The notes below the pieces were generated by a model that was not told the origin of the DNA, searched no databases, and saw only the letters and a list, made by a program, of their open reading frames with translations. A stretch of DNA of 64,000 nucleotides from Erythrobacter sp. UBA1916 (GTDB lineage: Bacteria > Pseudomonadota > Alphaproteobacteria > Sphingomonadales > Sphingomonadaceae), in contig DDFY01000013.1 in assembly GCA_002337385.1 (NCBI GenBank), positions 62,001-126,000 on the forward strand, read 5' to 3'. The first letter of the stretch is position 1; the number at the start of each line of letters is the position of its first letter. Shown piece by piece: positions 26,895 through 34,868 of the stretch. Both the position numbers and the translations under genes were made by a program.

Positions 26895-28304
26895 TTAGCC
26901 CTGACGGCCCGAGCGCCAGCCAGCCTGGTAGGTGTCACCAGCCATCTTCGAGTACGGAACCGGCGAAACGATGACGCGGGCTTCGAACTGCTCGTGGTCT
27001 TCCACGGTGGTCTTCTCGGTGTTCGGAGCTTCGCCCCACTTCACCTTCAGCTCGGTGCCGAGCGGGATCTCGTGGTCAACGGTTGCCAGCGACAGGCCGC
27101 GCTTCTCGTTGAACGAGTAGCCGGTGAACATCGACAGACCGACGGTGCGGTCGTTGGCGTCGACGACGGCGTCGTAGTTCGAGTTGCCGTAGTTCGCGAG
27201 CGGAAGGTCGAAGAACTTGTAGTTCGGGCCTTCCGGGTTGAACAGCGAGCCGACGATGGTCTTCATGTCGTCCGCGTTCCACTCGAGGGTCACCTTCTTG
27301 CGCTGGGTGTCCTTGTTCTCGGCAACTTCCTTCAGCACGTCCGAGCCGTGGAAGTCGTGGTCGAACTTCACGAACGGGCCATAGCCCAGCTCATACGGGT
27401 TCAGGTAGTAGTCTTCGATCTTCTCGCCGACGAACGAACCACCGATCGAGCCGGTCGCTTCATAGCTGTCGGCGCCGAGCCACTCGCGGTAATCCTTCAG
27501 CTTGTCGCCGGTGTAGATCGCGGGCAGCGGGCTCGGGATCCAGCCCGATTCGAGCGTGTTCGACGGATAGGCGCGCGAACCGACCGGGATCAGGCCGAAC
27601 TCTTCGCCAGCCTTCAGGATGTGCTCGCGGACATATTCCTGCTCTTCGTAGGGGCCCCAGATTTCGAGACCCGGCGAGCCGGCCATGCCGTGGCGCAGGG
27701 TGCGGATCGTCTTGTCGCCGATCTTCATCTCGCCCATGTTGAAGAACTTCAGCTTGTCGAGCGGAGCGCCGTTCAGCTTCTCGATCACGTTCCAGGCCTG
27801 CGGGCCCTGGATCTGGAAGCGCCAGGAAATGCGCTTCACCGGCTTGCCCATCGGACGCGAAGGCGAACGCGGGTCGTTGATGACCTCGACGTTGTAGCCG
27901 CCCTTTTCGGCGTGATACATCAGCCAGTTGGCAGCCGGAGCACGGCCGACATAGACGAACTCTTCCTCAGCGAGGCGGAAGATGATGCCGTCGCCGATCA
28001 CGTGGCCATAAGGCGTCGTCGGGACGTACTGCTTCGCCTTGTTGACGGCGAAGCCGGCGGGCGAGTTGATCATCGTGTCCGACAGCAGCTTCAGCGCGTC
28101 GGGGCCGTTGATGTAGAGATCGAACATGTGGTGCGACTGATCGAACAGCACGGCGCCGTGCTGCCAGGCCCACTGCTCGTCACGCCAGTTCGAGAATTCC
28201 GGGGCGACAACCGGATACACGTAGGCACCGATCTTGTTGTTGCGCAGCTGACCAACGATATCGCCGTTGGCACCAGCGAGAACTTGTTCCAGATTTTCGG
28301 CCAC
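26895..28304 (-). CDS. ligM: Tetrahydrofolate-dependent aromatic O-demethylase (LigM/DesA family)
   Basis: Transfers the methyl group of vanillate or 3-O-methylgallate (LigM) or of syringate (DesA) to tetrahydrofolate, giving protocatechuate, gallate or 3-O-methylgallate and 5-methyl-THF. 469 residues, close to the characterised Sphingobium enzymes (about 470). The GcvT/aminomethyltransferase fold is evident: HGAVLFDQSHHMFDLYINGPDALKLLSD, RFQIQGPQAWNVIEKLNG, MAGSPGLEIWGPYEEQEYV, SRAYPSNTLESGWIPSPLPA. LigM rather than DesA is suggested by the nearby protocatechuate pathway, but sequence alone does not fully separate the two. No metF or formyl-THF ligase genes are adjacent. A terminator follows and a palindromic operator lies upstream. 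Confidence 0.9.
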   Translation of the reverse strand: MAENLEQVLAGANGDIVGQLRNNKIGAYVYPVVAPEFSNWRDEQWAWQHGAVLFDQSHHMFDLYINGPDALKLLSDTMINSPAGFAVNKAKQYVPTTPYGHVIGDGIIFRLAEEEFVYVGRAPAANWLMYHAEKGGYNVEVINDPRSPSRPMGKPVKRISWRFQIQGPQAWNVIEKLNGAPLDKLKFFNMGEMKIGDKTIRTLRHGMAGSPGLEIWGPYEEQEYVREHILKAGEEFGLIPVGSRAYPSNTLESGWIPSPLPAIYTGDKLKDYREWLGADSYEATGSIGGSFVGEKIEDYYLNPYELGYGPFVKFDHDFHGSDVLKEVAENKDTQRKKVTLEWNADDMKTIVGSLFNPEGPNYKFFDLPLANYGNSNYDAVVDANDRTVGLSMFTGYSFNEKRGLSLATVDHEIPLGTELKVKWGEAPNTEKTTVEDHEQFEARVIVSPVPYSKMAGDTYQAGWRSGRQG

Positions 28305-28349
28305 TATGGCTCTCCTCTCAGGGTTGTGAAGGAATCACATATACGAAAA

Positions 28350-28368
28350 TAGTATGTGGCACATACAA
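28350..28368. promoter_or_regulatory. Operator-like inverted repeat in the ligM/VOC divergent promoter
   Basis: Minus-strand TTGTATGTGCCACATACTA. It contains a perfect 15-base palindrome GTATGTGGCACATAC (28352-28366, plus strand). It lies 46-64 bases upstream of the ligM start and about 54 bases upstream of the divergent VOC gene. Nine of its bases (TTGTATGTG) recur identically at 53636 in the ligK divergent promoter. Confidence 0.6.
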
Positions 28369-28421
28369 TACTGCGCTAGGCACGCAAGCCATAAGGATCA
28401 CAAAACGACAGGAGGTGGCCC

Positions 28422-28823
28422 ATGCAAGTGGAGGCGCTTGACCATATCAATATCATCACCGGCGATCTGGACGGCACGGCTGATTTCTACGCGTCGTTGC
28501 TGGGTCTCGAACGGCGCGACGCGCCGCCGCCTTTGACGCCGCAGACGGCGGCATGGATGTACGATGGCGAGGGGCGGGCGATCATCCACATCAATTCGCT
28601 CGACTGCCCGCGTGCCTATGATCGCGAGATCACGCCGGGTGCCTTGACCGGAGCGCTGCACCATGTCGCCTTGCGGCTGTCCGGCTACGACGAGATGAAG
28701 GCCCGCCTCGATGCGCTTGGGGCCGACTATCAGGAGAACCTGGTTGAGGCGATTGGCCTCAGGCAGATCTTCACCGCCGACCCGAACAATGTGCTGCTCG
28801 AGCTGAACTTCTTCGGCGAATAG
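28422..28823 (+). CDS. VOC family protein divergent from ligM
   Basis: 133 residues, MQVEALDHINIITGDLDGTA. One VOC module with LDHINIITGDLDGTADFYASLLGL, HHVALRLSGYDEMKARLDALG and a terminal NNVLLELNFF; His, His and Glu at the usual metal positions. The divergent arrangement with ligM over a shared palindrome suggests co-regulation and a role with aromatic substrates. AGGAGG precedes the start. Confidence 0.78.
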   Translation: MQVEALDHINIITGDLDGTADFYASLLGLERRDAPPPLTPQTAAWMYDGEGRAIIHINSLDCPRAYDREITPGALTGALHHVALRLSGYDEMKARLDALGADYQENLVEAIGLRQIFTADPNNVLLELNFFGE

Positions 28824-28831
28824 CCCCGCAG

Positions 28832-28862
28832 GCTTTGGATGCGGCAAGGCCGCACCCAAAGC
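28832..28862. terminator. Bidirectional terminator-like hairpin between convergent genes
   Basis: 14-base arms GCTTTGGATGCGGC / GCCGCACCCAAAGC with one mismatch and a 3-base loop, between the VOC stop (28823) and the TauD-type gene stop (28873). Confidence 0.65.
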
Positions 28863-28872
28863 ACTCCCAGAT

Positions 28873-29772
28873 CTAGGCAGGCACGCCGCCAGCAATCGTG
28901 GTGCGATACATCTCGCGGCGGAACCCGTCGTAGTCGTTGGGGCCGAGGTGCATGGTCGCGGCGTTGTCCCACATGCACACCATGCCGGGCCGCCAGCGCA
29001 GGCGGCAGGTGAAGGCGTGCTGGGTGGTGTGCTGCACCAGCCAGTCGATGATCGGCTTGGCCTCGTGCGTGGTCATGCCCTCGATTCCTGCGGCATAGGT
29101 GTCGCAGATGTAAAGCGAGGGTTCGCCCGTGTGCGGATGGGTGCGCACGAAGGGGTGATAGCTGCCCTTCATGCCCTGAGCCAGCTTGTCAGGGTCGCCG
29201 AAAGGCAGCGCCTCGCCGCGCAGGAAAGCCTGGGTGGCGATATTGTTGCGCGCGCTCATCCACACCTTCAGCGGGCGCAGCATGTCCTGATAGGTCTTGC
29301 TCAGGTGCTTGAAGGCGAGCGCGCAGTTGGCCCAGGCAGTGTCGCCGCCATAGGGCGGGCCTTCGACCTGGCGCAGGAAGGTGATCGAGGGCGGCTCGGG
29401 CAGGAACGGGCTGTCGGTGTGCCACCCGCCGCCGAACAGGCTGGGCGTGACCTCGTCGGCTTCCTTGATAATCGGATGCACATCACGATGGCCTTCCACC
29501 CCTTGCGTATAGGCGTCGACCGCGAAGGGGCCGAGGCGGGTGGAGAATTCTTCGTGCTCGGCATGGGTCAGGTGCTGATCGCGCAGGAAGATCATCTTGT
29601 GCTTCCACAGCGCCTGCTTGAGGCTTTCGACGCCCTCGTCGCTCAGCTCGGGCAAGCGCACGCCCACCACTTCCGCCCCCATCGCAGCCGAGAGCGGCTC
29701 GACCGTGAAGTGGTTCGACTGGAACGGGTGGTTATCGAAATCGCCACAAGGCGAAACGCGGACCTGCCACAT
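28873..29772 (-). CDS. TauD/TfdA family 2-oxoglutarate-dependent dioxygenase
   Basis: 299 residues. The iron facial triad is visible as HTD in GGGWHTDSPFLPEPP and a distal His in NAATMHLGPNDYDGFRREMYRTT, whose Arg would bind 2-oxoglutarate. TauD-type enzymes hydroxylate sulfonates, phenoxyacetates or related acids with release of an aldehyde or ketone. The true substrate is unknown; TfdA-like ether cleavage would fit an aromatic-catabolic context. No 2OG-recycling genes nearby. Confidence 0.87.
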   Translation of the reverse strand: MWQVRVSPCGDFDNHPFQSNHFTVEPLSAAMGAEVVGVRLPELSDEGVESLKQALWKHKMIFLRDQHLTHAEHEEFSTRLGPFAVDAYTQGVEGHRDVHPIIKEADEVTPSLFGGGWHTDSPFLPEPPSITFLRQVEGPPYGGDTAWANCALAFKHLSKTYQDMLRPLKVWMSARNNIATQAFLRGEALPFGDPDKLAQGMKGSYHPFVRTHPHTGEPSLYICDTYAAGIEGMTTHEAKPIIDWLVQHTTQHAFTCRLRWRPGMVCMWDNAATMHLGPNDYDGFRREMYRTTIAGGVPA

Positions 29773-29848
29773 AATTATGTCCTCTCCTGATCATGTTGAT
29801 TGATCATCATGACTTGGCCTCTTAGCGGCCCGCGCGCCTTGTTCAATA

Positions 29849-30856
29849 TCAATCCAGGGTGATGACGGTCTTGCCGAAGCTTTCCGGCCCCCAGGCATGG
29901 GCATAGGCTGCGGTGGCTTCGTCGAAGCCGAAGGTCGCGCCGATGGGCGGTTTGATCGCGTGCTTGTCGACCATGGAGTTGAGGTCGATTGCCATGCGCA
30001 CCGAGCCCACGAAGATGCCGCGGATCGAGCCGCCGGTCATCATTAGCTGGCGCGGGTGGGGCGGTTCGCCGTCCGAGAGCACGCCGATCAGTGCGATCTC
30101 GCCTTCGGGGGCGAGCGCGTTCATGCTCTGCTGCAAGGTGCCCACGCCGCCGACTTCGACCACCTGCGTTGCGCCGCCGAAGGTCTTCGCGATGTGTTCA
30201 CCCCATTCGGGCGTGGTCTTGTAGTTCACGAGGTGATCGGCCCCCAGCGCCTTCACCCGTTCGAGCTTCTCATCGCTTGATGAGGTGGCGATCACCTCCG
30301 CGCCCGCCGCCTTGGCCAGCTGCAGCGCGATCATCGAGACCCCGCCCGAGCCGAGCACCAGCACCCGGCTGCCCGGGCCGACCGGTCGCCCGCCCATGAA
30401 CAGCGCGTTATAGGCGGTGACGCCCGCGCAGGGCATGCAGGCGGCCTCGGCAAAGGAGAGGCTGCTGGCGACCTTCACCACGCCCTGCTGCGGCAGCACG
30501 ACTTTTTCGGCCAGCATCCCCGGCGATTTGCCGTCGCCCAGCGCGCGGCCCATGGCCTGCGGGCCGTCCATCCAGTCGAGGAAGAAGCTGCCCTGCACCT
30601 TGTCGCCAACGGCCACGTTGTTGACGCCCTCGCCGACCGCGATGACTTCACCGGCCCCGTCGCTGAGCGGAACGGATGGCTCGGTGATCGGGCCGCCGAA
30701 ATATTTGCCCGCCGCCACGGCGAAGTCGCGGTAGTTGATCGACCATGCCTTCGGTGCGATCAGCACTTCGCCGGGGCCGGGCTCAGGATCGGGCAATTCG
30801 GCGAGGTGGATCTTGTCGAAGCCGTCGCAGCCTTCGGGCATTAGCCATGCACGCAT
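29849..30856 (-). CDS. MDR-superfamily zinc-type alcohol dehydrogenase / quinone oxidoreductase
   Basis: 335 residues. The N-terminal GroES-like part (VLIAPKAWSINYRDFAVAAGKYFGG) lacks the canonical catalytic-zinc Cys-His set, favouring a quinone-oxidoreductase-like enzyme. The Rossmann part has VLVLGSGGVSMIALQLAKAAGAEVIATSSSDEKLERVKALGADH. Adjacent to an SDR gene (17 bases) in the same orientation, so they likely form one operon. Confidence 0.82.
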   Translation of the reverse strand: MRAWLMPEGCDGFDKIHLAELPDPEPGPGEVLIAPKAWSINYRDFAVAAGKYFGGPITEPSVPLSDGAGEVIAVGEGVNNVAVGDKVQGSFFLDWMDGPQAMGRALGDGKSPGMLAEKVVLPQQGVVKVASSLSFAEAACMPCAGVTAYNALFMGGRPVGPGSRVLVLGSGGVSMIALQLAKAAGAEVIATSSSDEKLERVKALGADHLVNYKTTPEWGEHIAKTFGGATQVVEVGGVGTLQQSMNALAPEGEIALIGVLSDGEPPHPRQLMMTGGSIRGIFVGSVRMAIDLNSMVDKHAIKPPIGATFGFDEATAAYAHAWGPESFGKTVITLD

Positions 30857-30872
30857 TGTCTTTCTCCTGTTC

Positions 30873-31619
30873 TTAAACTTCGAGCGTATTCAAGGTGCCG
30901 CCATCGACAGCCCAGTCCTGCCCGGTCACATGGCTGGCAGCATCGGACAACAAGAAGCAGGCGGTTTCGGCCAGTTCGTCGCTGCTGCCCATCCGGCGCT
31001 GCGGTACGCGGCCTTCGATCTTGCCGCGCTGTTCCTCGGGTATGCGGGCCAGTGCCTCGGTCTCGATGAAGCCGGGGATCACCACGTTGCAGCGAACGCC
31101 GTGCGGGGCCAGCTCCACAGCCACCGCGCGGGCGAGGCCGAGCACGCCGTGCTTGCTGGCGACATAGGCCGGGTTCAGCGCCATGCCGCGCTTGCTCGCC
31201 ATCGAGCCGGTGATGAGGATCGAACCCTTCTTCGCTTCGATCATGGCGGGCACCACCTTCTGGATCGCCCAGAACACGCTGGTGAGATTGACCTTGAGGG
31301 TCTTCTCGAAAATGTCGCCGTCAAAGGCGGTGAAGGGCGTGAAGTCGCCGGTCAGCCCGGCATTGGCGAACAGGCCTTCGATCGGGCCGTTCTGCTCGAC
31401 CGCGACATCGAGCGCGGCTTCCAACTCGGTGCGATCGCCGACATCGGCAACCGCGTAGGCCGCACCCTTGCCCAGTTCGTTACAGGCTTGCTCCAGCTGC
31501 TCGGCGCGGCGCGCGATCAGCGTCACCTTCGCGCCGCGTGCGTGCAGCATCCTGGCGGCGGCAAGGCCGATGCCCGAAGAAGCGCCGGTGATGGCGATGT
31601 GCTGGCCGTCAAATTGCAT
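30873..31619 (-). CDS. Short-chain dehydrogenase/reductase
   Basis: 248 residues from ATG 31619 (AGGATG upstream). Cofactor motif TGASSGIG, NAG in LFANAGLTG, catalytic Tyr-Lys in YVASKHG and the IPGFIETEALARIP segment. The YVASK form and VDGGTL end are of the classical SDR type. The alternative start 31628 adds three residues. Adjacent genes: MDR downstream and a phosphatase-like gene upstream. Confidence 0.88.
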   Translation of the reverse strand: MQFDGQHIAITGASSGIGLAAARMLHARGAKVTLIARRAEQLEQACNELGKGAAYAVADVGDRTELEAALDVAVEQNGPIEGLFANAGLTGDFTPFTAFDGDIFEKTLKVNLTSVFWAIQKVVPAMIEAKKGSILITGSMASKRGMALNPAYVASKHGVLGLARAVAVELAPHGVRCNVVIPGFIETEALARIPEEQRGKIEGRVPQRRMGSSDELAETACFLLSDAASHVTGQDWAVDGGTLNTLEV

Positions 31620-31624
31620 CCGTC

Positions 31625-32158
31625 TCATCCTGTCTTTGTTGTATTCTCTGCCCGGGTTCTCTCGTCCTGCGTGTCAGGCACCTTGCGCCGACGTTCGGAT
31701 GCAAGCCGTGCTTCGTGCACGAACTCTCCCCAAGGGGCGGCGGCGGGTTCGTCGCTCCTATCGGGCTCCCACTGCCGGGCCATCATGGCGCGGGCCTCGC
31801 TCTCGTTCCAACCGCATTCGAGATGGTAGCGATAGAAGAAGGCCGATACGCGGCGGTTCACCACGCAATGGACATGCAGCGGTCGTGGCAGGCCCTCCAC
31901 TGCGCGGACGAAGGCGGCGTAGTGCTCTTCGCTTGGCTCGGTGAACGGAACCTCGACACGGGTATAGCCGATGCCGAGCAGGCGAAGCTCGTGTTCCTCA
32001 CCCGCGAAGGCCTCGGGATGCCCCTTCGGTGTCAGGTCGAGCACGTGCTTGATACCGGCGCGGATGAAGTCGCGCAGGTTGCGCTCGGCGGGCATGCCCG
32101 AGGTCGTGATCTCGTTCGACAGCCGTTGCCAGGCCGGAATGTGCGCCAGATCGTTCAA
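31625..32158 (-). CDS. Dual-specificity-phosphatase-like protein with an altered P-loop
   Basis: 177 residues. GIKHVLDLTPKGHPE near the start and LHVHCVVNRRVSAFFYRY in the middle resemble the HCxxxxxR loop of tyrosine/dual-specificity phosphatases, but the Cys is followed by Arg at +4 and +5, not +6, giving an HCxxNRRVSAF form known in related alphaproteobacterial proteins of unknown activity. The C-terminal 60 residues are polar and unstructured. It overlaps the SDR start region by a few bases and follows the amidohydrolase by one base. Confidence 0.65.
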   Translation of the reverse strand: MNDLAHIPAWQRLSNEITTSGMPAERNLRDFIRAGIKHVLDLTPKGHPEAFAGEEHELRLLGIGYTRVEVPFTEPSEEHYAAFVRAVEGLPRPLHVHCVVNRRVSAFFYRYHLECGWNESEARAMMARQWEPDRSDEPAAAPWGEFVHEARLASERRRKVPDTQDERTRAENTTKTG

Positions 32159-32159
32159 G

Positions 32160-33032
32160 TCAGGCCAGCCCCAATACCTTTGCCGCGTTGTCCTTCATGA
32201 TACCGGGCATGACCTGCTCGCGGAACCCCACTTCCTGCGCGTGGGCGATCCACTTGTCAGGATGGATGAGCGGGAAGTCGCTGCCAAACAGCATCTTGTG
32301 CTTGAGCTGGGTGTTCGCATAGCGGATCACCTGCTCAGGAAAGTACTTCGGGCTCCAGCCCGAGAGGTCGATGAAGACGTTATCCTTGTGCAGTGCCATC
32401 GACAGGCTCTGATCGACCCACGGCCACGAGGGGTGGGCGAGGATGATTTTCATGTCTGGGAAGTCCACCGCGACATCGTCGACCAGCATCGGCTCGCCAT
32501 ATTTAAGCCGCAGCCCGCCGCCGCCGCGCATCCCGGTTCCCATGCCCGAATGGCCGGTGTGGAAGATGGCGGGCAGCTTGAACGCGTTGATGACCTCGTA
32601 GATCGGATAGCCGACCGCGTCCGCCGGGTGCGCGTTCTGCGCGATGCCGTGAAACTTGAAGCCCTTCACGCCGTGGTTCTCGATCAGGTCGAGCGCCTCG
32701 CGTGCGCCATACTTGCCTTTGTGCGGGTCAATCGAGGCGAAGGGGATGCAGATGTCGTCGTTCTTGTTGGCGAGTTCTGCGACCTCGTAGTTCGAGACGC
32801 GCTTTGCCCCCATGCCGCTCTCGCAGTCGACCGTGAACATGCAGAAGGCGATCTGGGTCTCGCGGTATAGCTCGATGATCTCGGGCATCTTGGGCCGTTC
32901 GCGCGGCGCCTTGAAATAGGCGCTGGCGGCATCGAAGAACTTGCCCATCACCGGATCTTCGGGATCGTGGCATGAGACCTCGGCGTGGACATGCACGTCG
33001 ATCGCGCGGATTTTTGAAAGGTCGATGGGCAC
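32160..33032 (-). CDS. Amidohydrolase (ACMSD/LigJ/decarboxylase-like)
   Basis: 290 residues from GTG 33032 with AGGA upstream. IRAIDVHVHAEV carries the HxH metal motif, FKFHGIAQ and the HTGHSGMGTGMRGGG segment follow, then ILAHPSWPWVDQ and FGSDFPLIHPDKW with the catalytic-type Asp. It belongs to amidohydrolase family 2 (PF04909), whose members are non-hydrolytic decarboxylases or hydratases. Fits as a catabolic decarboxylase or hydratase for an aromatic/alicyclic intermediate. An inverted repeat precedes it. Confidence 0.78.
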   Translation of the reverse strand: MPIDLSKIRAIDVHVHAEVSCHDPEDPVMGKFFDAASAYFKAPRERPKMPEIIELYRETQIAFCMFTVDCESGMGAKRVSNYEVAELANKNDDICIPFASIDPHKGKYGAREALDLIENHGVKGFKFHGIAQNAHPADAVGYPIYEVINAFKLPAIFHTGHSGMGTGMRGGGGLRLKYGEPMLVDDVAVDFPDMKIILAHPSWPWVDQSLSMALHKDNVFIDLSGWSPKYFPEQVIRYANTQLKHKMLFGSDFPLIHPDKWIAHAQEVGFREQVMPGIMKDNAAKVLGLA

Positions 33033-33055
33033 TGGCGATCCTGTCCGGCTACTTG

Positions 33056-33078
33056 CACTTATCGTAGTATCGATAGTG
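33056..33078. promoter_or_regulatory. Candidate operator upstream of the amidohydrolase
   Basis: TATCG-6-CGATA inverted repeat (33060-33064 and 33071-33075) flanked by CAC and GTG, 24-46 bases upstream of the GTG start. It differs from the TTGT-type operators elsewhere in the cluster. Confidence 0.4.
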
Positions 33079-33131
33079 GTCCCGGATCGCCTTGGCCATA
33101 GCCGAGGCGCGGTGGCGATGGCGGGCATGAA

Positions 33132-33165
33132 AAAGCCCGCCCCGGCGCGATGCGGGGCGGGCTTT
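33132..33165 (-). terminator. Terminator downstream of the aldehyde dehydrogenase gene
   Basis: Perfect 13-bp stem AAAGCCCGCCCCG / CGGGGCGGGCTTT with an 8-base loop; the minus-strand transcript continues with a T run (TTTTTCATG). It separates the dehydrogenase gene from the downstream amidohydrolase. Confidence 0.85.
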
Positions 33166-33190
33166 CAAAGGCCTTGCGGCAGACGAAGCC

Positions 33191-34702
33191 TTACAGCTTC
33201 ATCAGCACCGACTTGGTCTCAAGGTAAGCTTCAAGGCCGAGGCGGCCCTGCTCGTGGCCGACGCCCGATTCCTTGTAGCCGCCGAAGGGCAGCGCCGGGT
33301 CGATCATGGCGTGGCAGTTCACCCACACCGAACCGGCCTGCAGGCGGCTGGCGATCTGGTGCGCGGCTGAAACGTCCTTGGTCCACACGCCGGCGGCGAG
33401 GCCGTACTGCGTGTTGTTGGCGTCCTTCACCACTTCGTCGAGGTCTTCGAAGCGCTGGGCCACCACGACGGGGCCGAAGATCTCTTCACGAACGACGCTC
33501 ATCTGCGGGTTCACGTCGGTGAGGATGGTCGGGTTGACGTAGTAGCCGTCACCGCCCGGGCTGTCGCCGCCCATGACCACAGAGGCGCCGTCGCGCTTGC
33601 CCGCGTCGATGTAGCCCATCACGCGGTCGAACTGCTCGGACGAGACAACCGGGCCCATGTGGGCTTCGGGATCGAGCGAGGGGCGCGGCGCCCAGAAGTC
33701 CTTGGTTTCGGCCATGCCTTCGACGACCTTGTCGAACACCGACTTGTGCGCATAGAGGCGCGAACCAGCGACGCAGACCTGACCCGAGTTGAAGAAGATC
33801 GCACCCGCCACGCCCGGCGCGGTTTCGGCGACATCGACATCGGGCATCACCACGACCGGGCTCTTGCCGCCCAGTTCGAGCGTCACGTGCTTGAGCGTTT
33901 CGGTGGCGTTGCGGTTGATCAGCTTGCCGATCTCGGTCGAGCCAGTGAAGGCGACCTTGTCGACATCGGGGTGCTTGACCATGCGATCACCGCCGGTGTG
34001 GCCGTAGCCGGTGATGATGTTGACCACGCCGGCAGGCACGCCAGCTTCGTGGATCAGGTCAGCCAGACGCAGCGCGGTGAGGCTGGTCTGCTCGGCAGGC
34101 TTGAGCACCGTGGTGCAGCCAGCGGCCAGCGCCGGAGCGATCTTGAGGCAGGCCATCAGCAGCGGGAAGTTCCACGGCACGATCTGCGCGCAGACGCCGA
34201 CCGGCTCCTTCAGCGTGTAGGCGAACATCATGCCGCCCGGCATCGAATAGGGTGCCTGCGTCTCGCCGCCGATCTTGCCGGCCCAGCCTGCCATGTAGGT
34301 GAAGTGCGCGGCAGCGCCGGGCACGTCGACCGCAGAGGCCATGCCCTTGGGCTTGCCCACGTCGATCGCTTCCAGCTCGGCCAGCTCGTCGGCATGCTCG
34401 AGGATCAGGTCGGCGATCTTGTGCATGATCTTTTCGCGCGCGACCGGCGGCATGTCGCGCCAGCGGCGATCGTCAAAAGCCGTGCGAGCGGCGGCAACAG
34501 CGCGGTCGACGTCCTTGTCGGTCGCTTCGACGACCTTCGCGATGACCTTGCCGGTCGACGGATCTTCGACGTCGATCGTGGCATCGCCCGAGCTGTCGAC
34601 CCATTCGCCGTTGATATAAAGCTGGGGCGCGCGGCCGAGCGCTTTCTTCACCGCAGCCGAATATTCGGGCTGCGTGCGGTTGATGGAAGTGACTTCGTTC
34701 AT
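33191..34702 (-). CDS. Aldehyde dehydrogenase family protein
   Basis: 503 residues from ATG 34702 (AAGGAGAG upstream). NAD-binding and catalytic motifs are present: PWNFPLLMACLKIAPALAAG, FTGSTEIGKLINRN, LELGGKSPVVV with the general base Glu and FNSGQVCVAGSR with the nucleophilic Cys. Class-1/2-like. In this context it could oxidise an aromatic aldehyde made by the PQQ dehydrogenase (vanillin-type), but that is inference; the sequence does not single out the substrate. Confidence 0.9.
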   Translation of the reverse strand: MNEVTSINRTQPEYSAAVKKALGRAPQLYINGEWVDSSGDATIDVEDPSTGKVIAKVVEATDKDVDRAVAAARTAFDDRRWRDMPPVAREKIMHKIADLILEHADELAELEAIDVGKPKGMASAVDVPGAAAHFTYMAGWAGKIGGETQAPYSMPGGMMFAYTLKEPVGVCAQIVPWNFPLLMACLKIAPALAAGCTTVLKPAEQTSLTALRLADLIHEAGVPAGVVNIITGYGHTGGDRMVKHPDVDKVAFTGSTEIGKLINRNATETLKHVTLELGGKSPVVVMPDVDVAETAPGVAGAIFFNSGQVCVAGSRLYAHKSVFDKVVEGMAETKDFWAPRPSLDPEAHMGPVVSSEQFDRVMGYIDAGKRDGASVVMGGDSPGGDGYYVNPTILTDVNPQMSVVREEIFGPVVVAQRFEDLDEVVKDANNTQYGLAAGVWTKDVSAAHQIASRLQAGSVWVNCHAMIDPALPFGGYKESGVGHEQGRLGLEAYLETKSVLMKL

Positions 34703-34750
34703 GAGAGTTCTCTCCTTTCCCATATGCGACTCGAGCCGAGGCCCGCTGGA

Positions 34751-34769
34751 TTGTTGTCATATATAACAA
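34751..34769. promoter_or_regulatory. Operator-like inverted repeat upstream of the aldehyde dehydrogenase
   Basis: TTGTTGTCATATATAACAA, with ATTGTT and AACAAT arms (34750-34770) around a 9-base spacer. It lies 49-67 bases upstream of the start codon and has the same 19-base geometry as the sites at 28350 and 53636. Confidence 0.5.
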
Positions 34770-34822
34770 TGCGGACGCGACAATCCACTAGTGCGCCGAA
34801 TTTATAACGCTCGTTAGTATCT

Positions 34823-34858
34823 GGCTTGCGACGAGTCGAACTTCGATCGTCGCAAGCC
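34823..34858. terminator. Terminator-like hairpin after the PQQ dehydrogenase
   Basis: Perfect 12-bp stem GGCTTGCGACGA / TCGTCGCAAGCC with a 12-base loop, 11 bases downstream of the PQQ dehydrogenase stop on the minus strand. No strong T run. Confidence 0.6.
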
Positions 34859-34868
34859 AAACGCTAGC

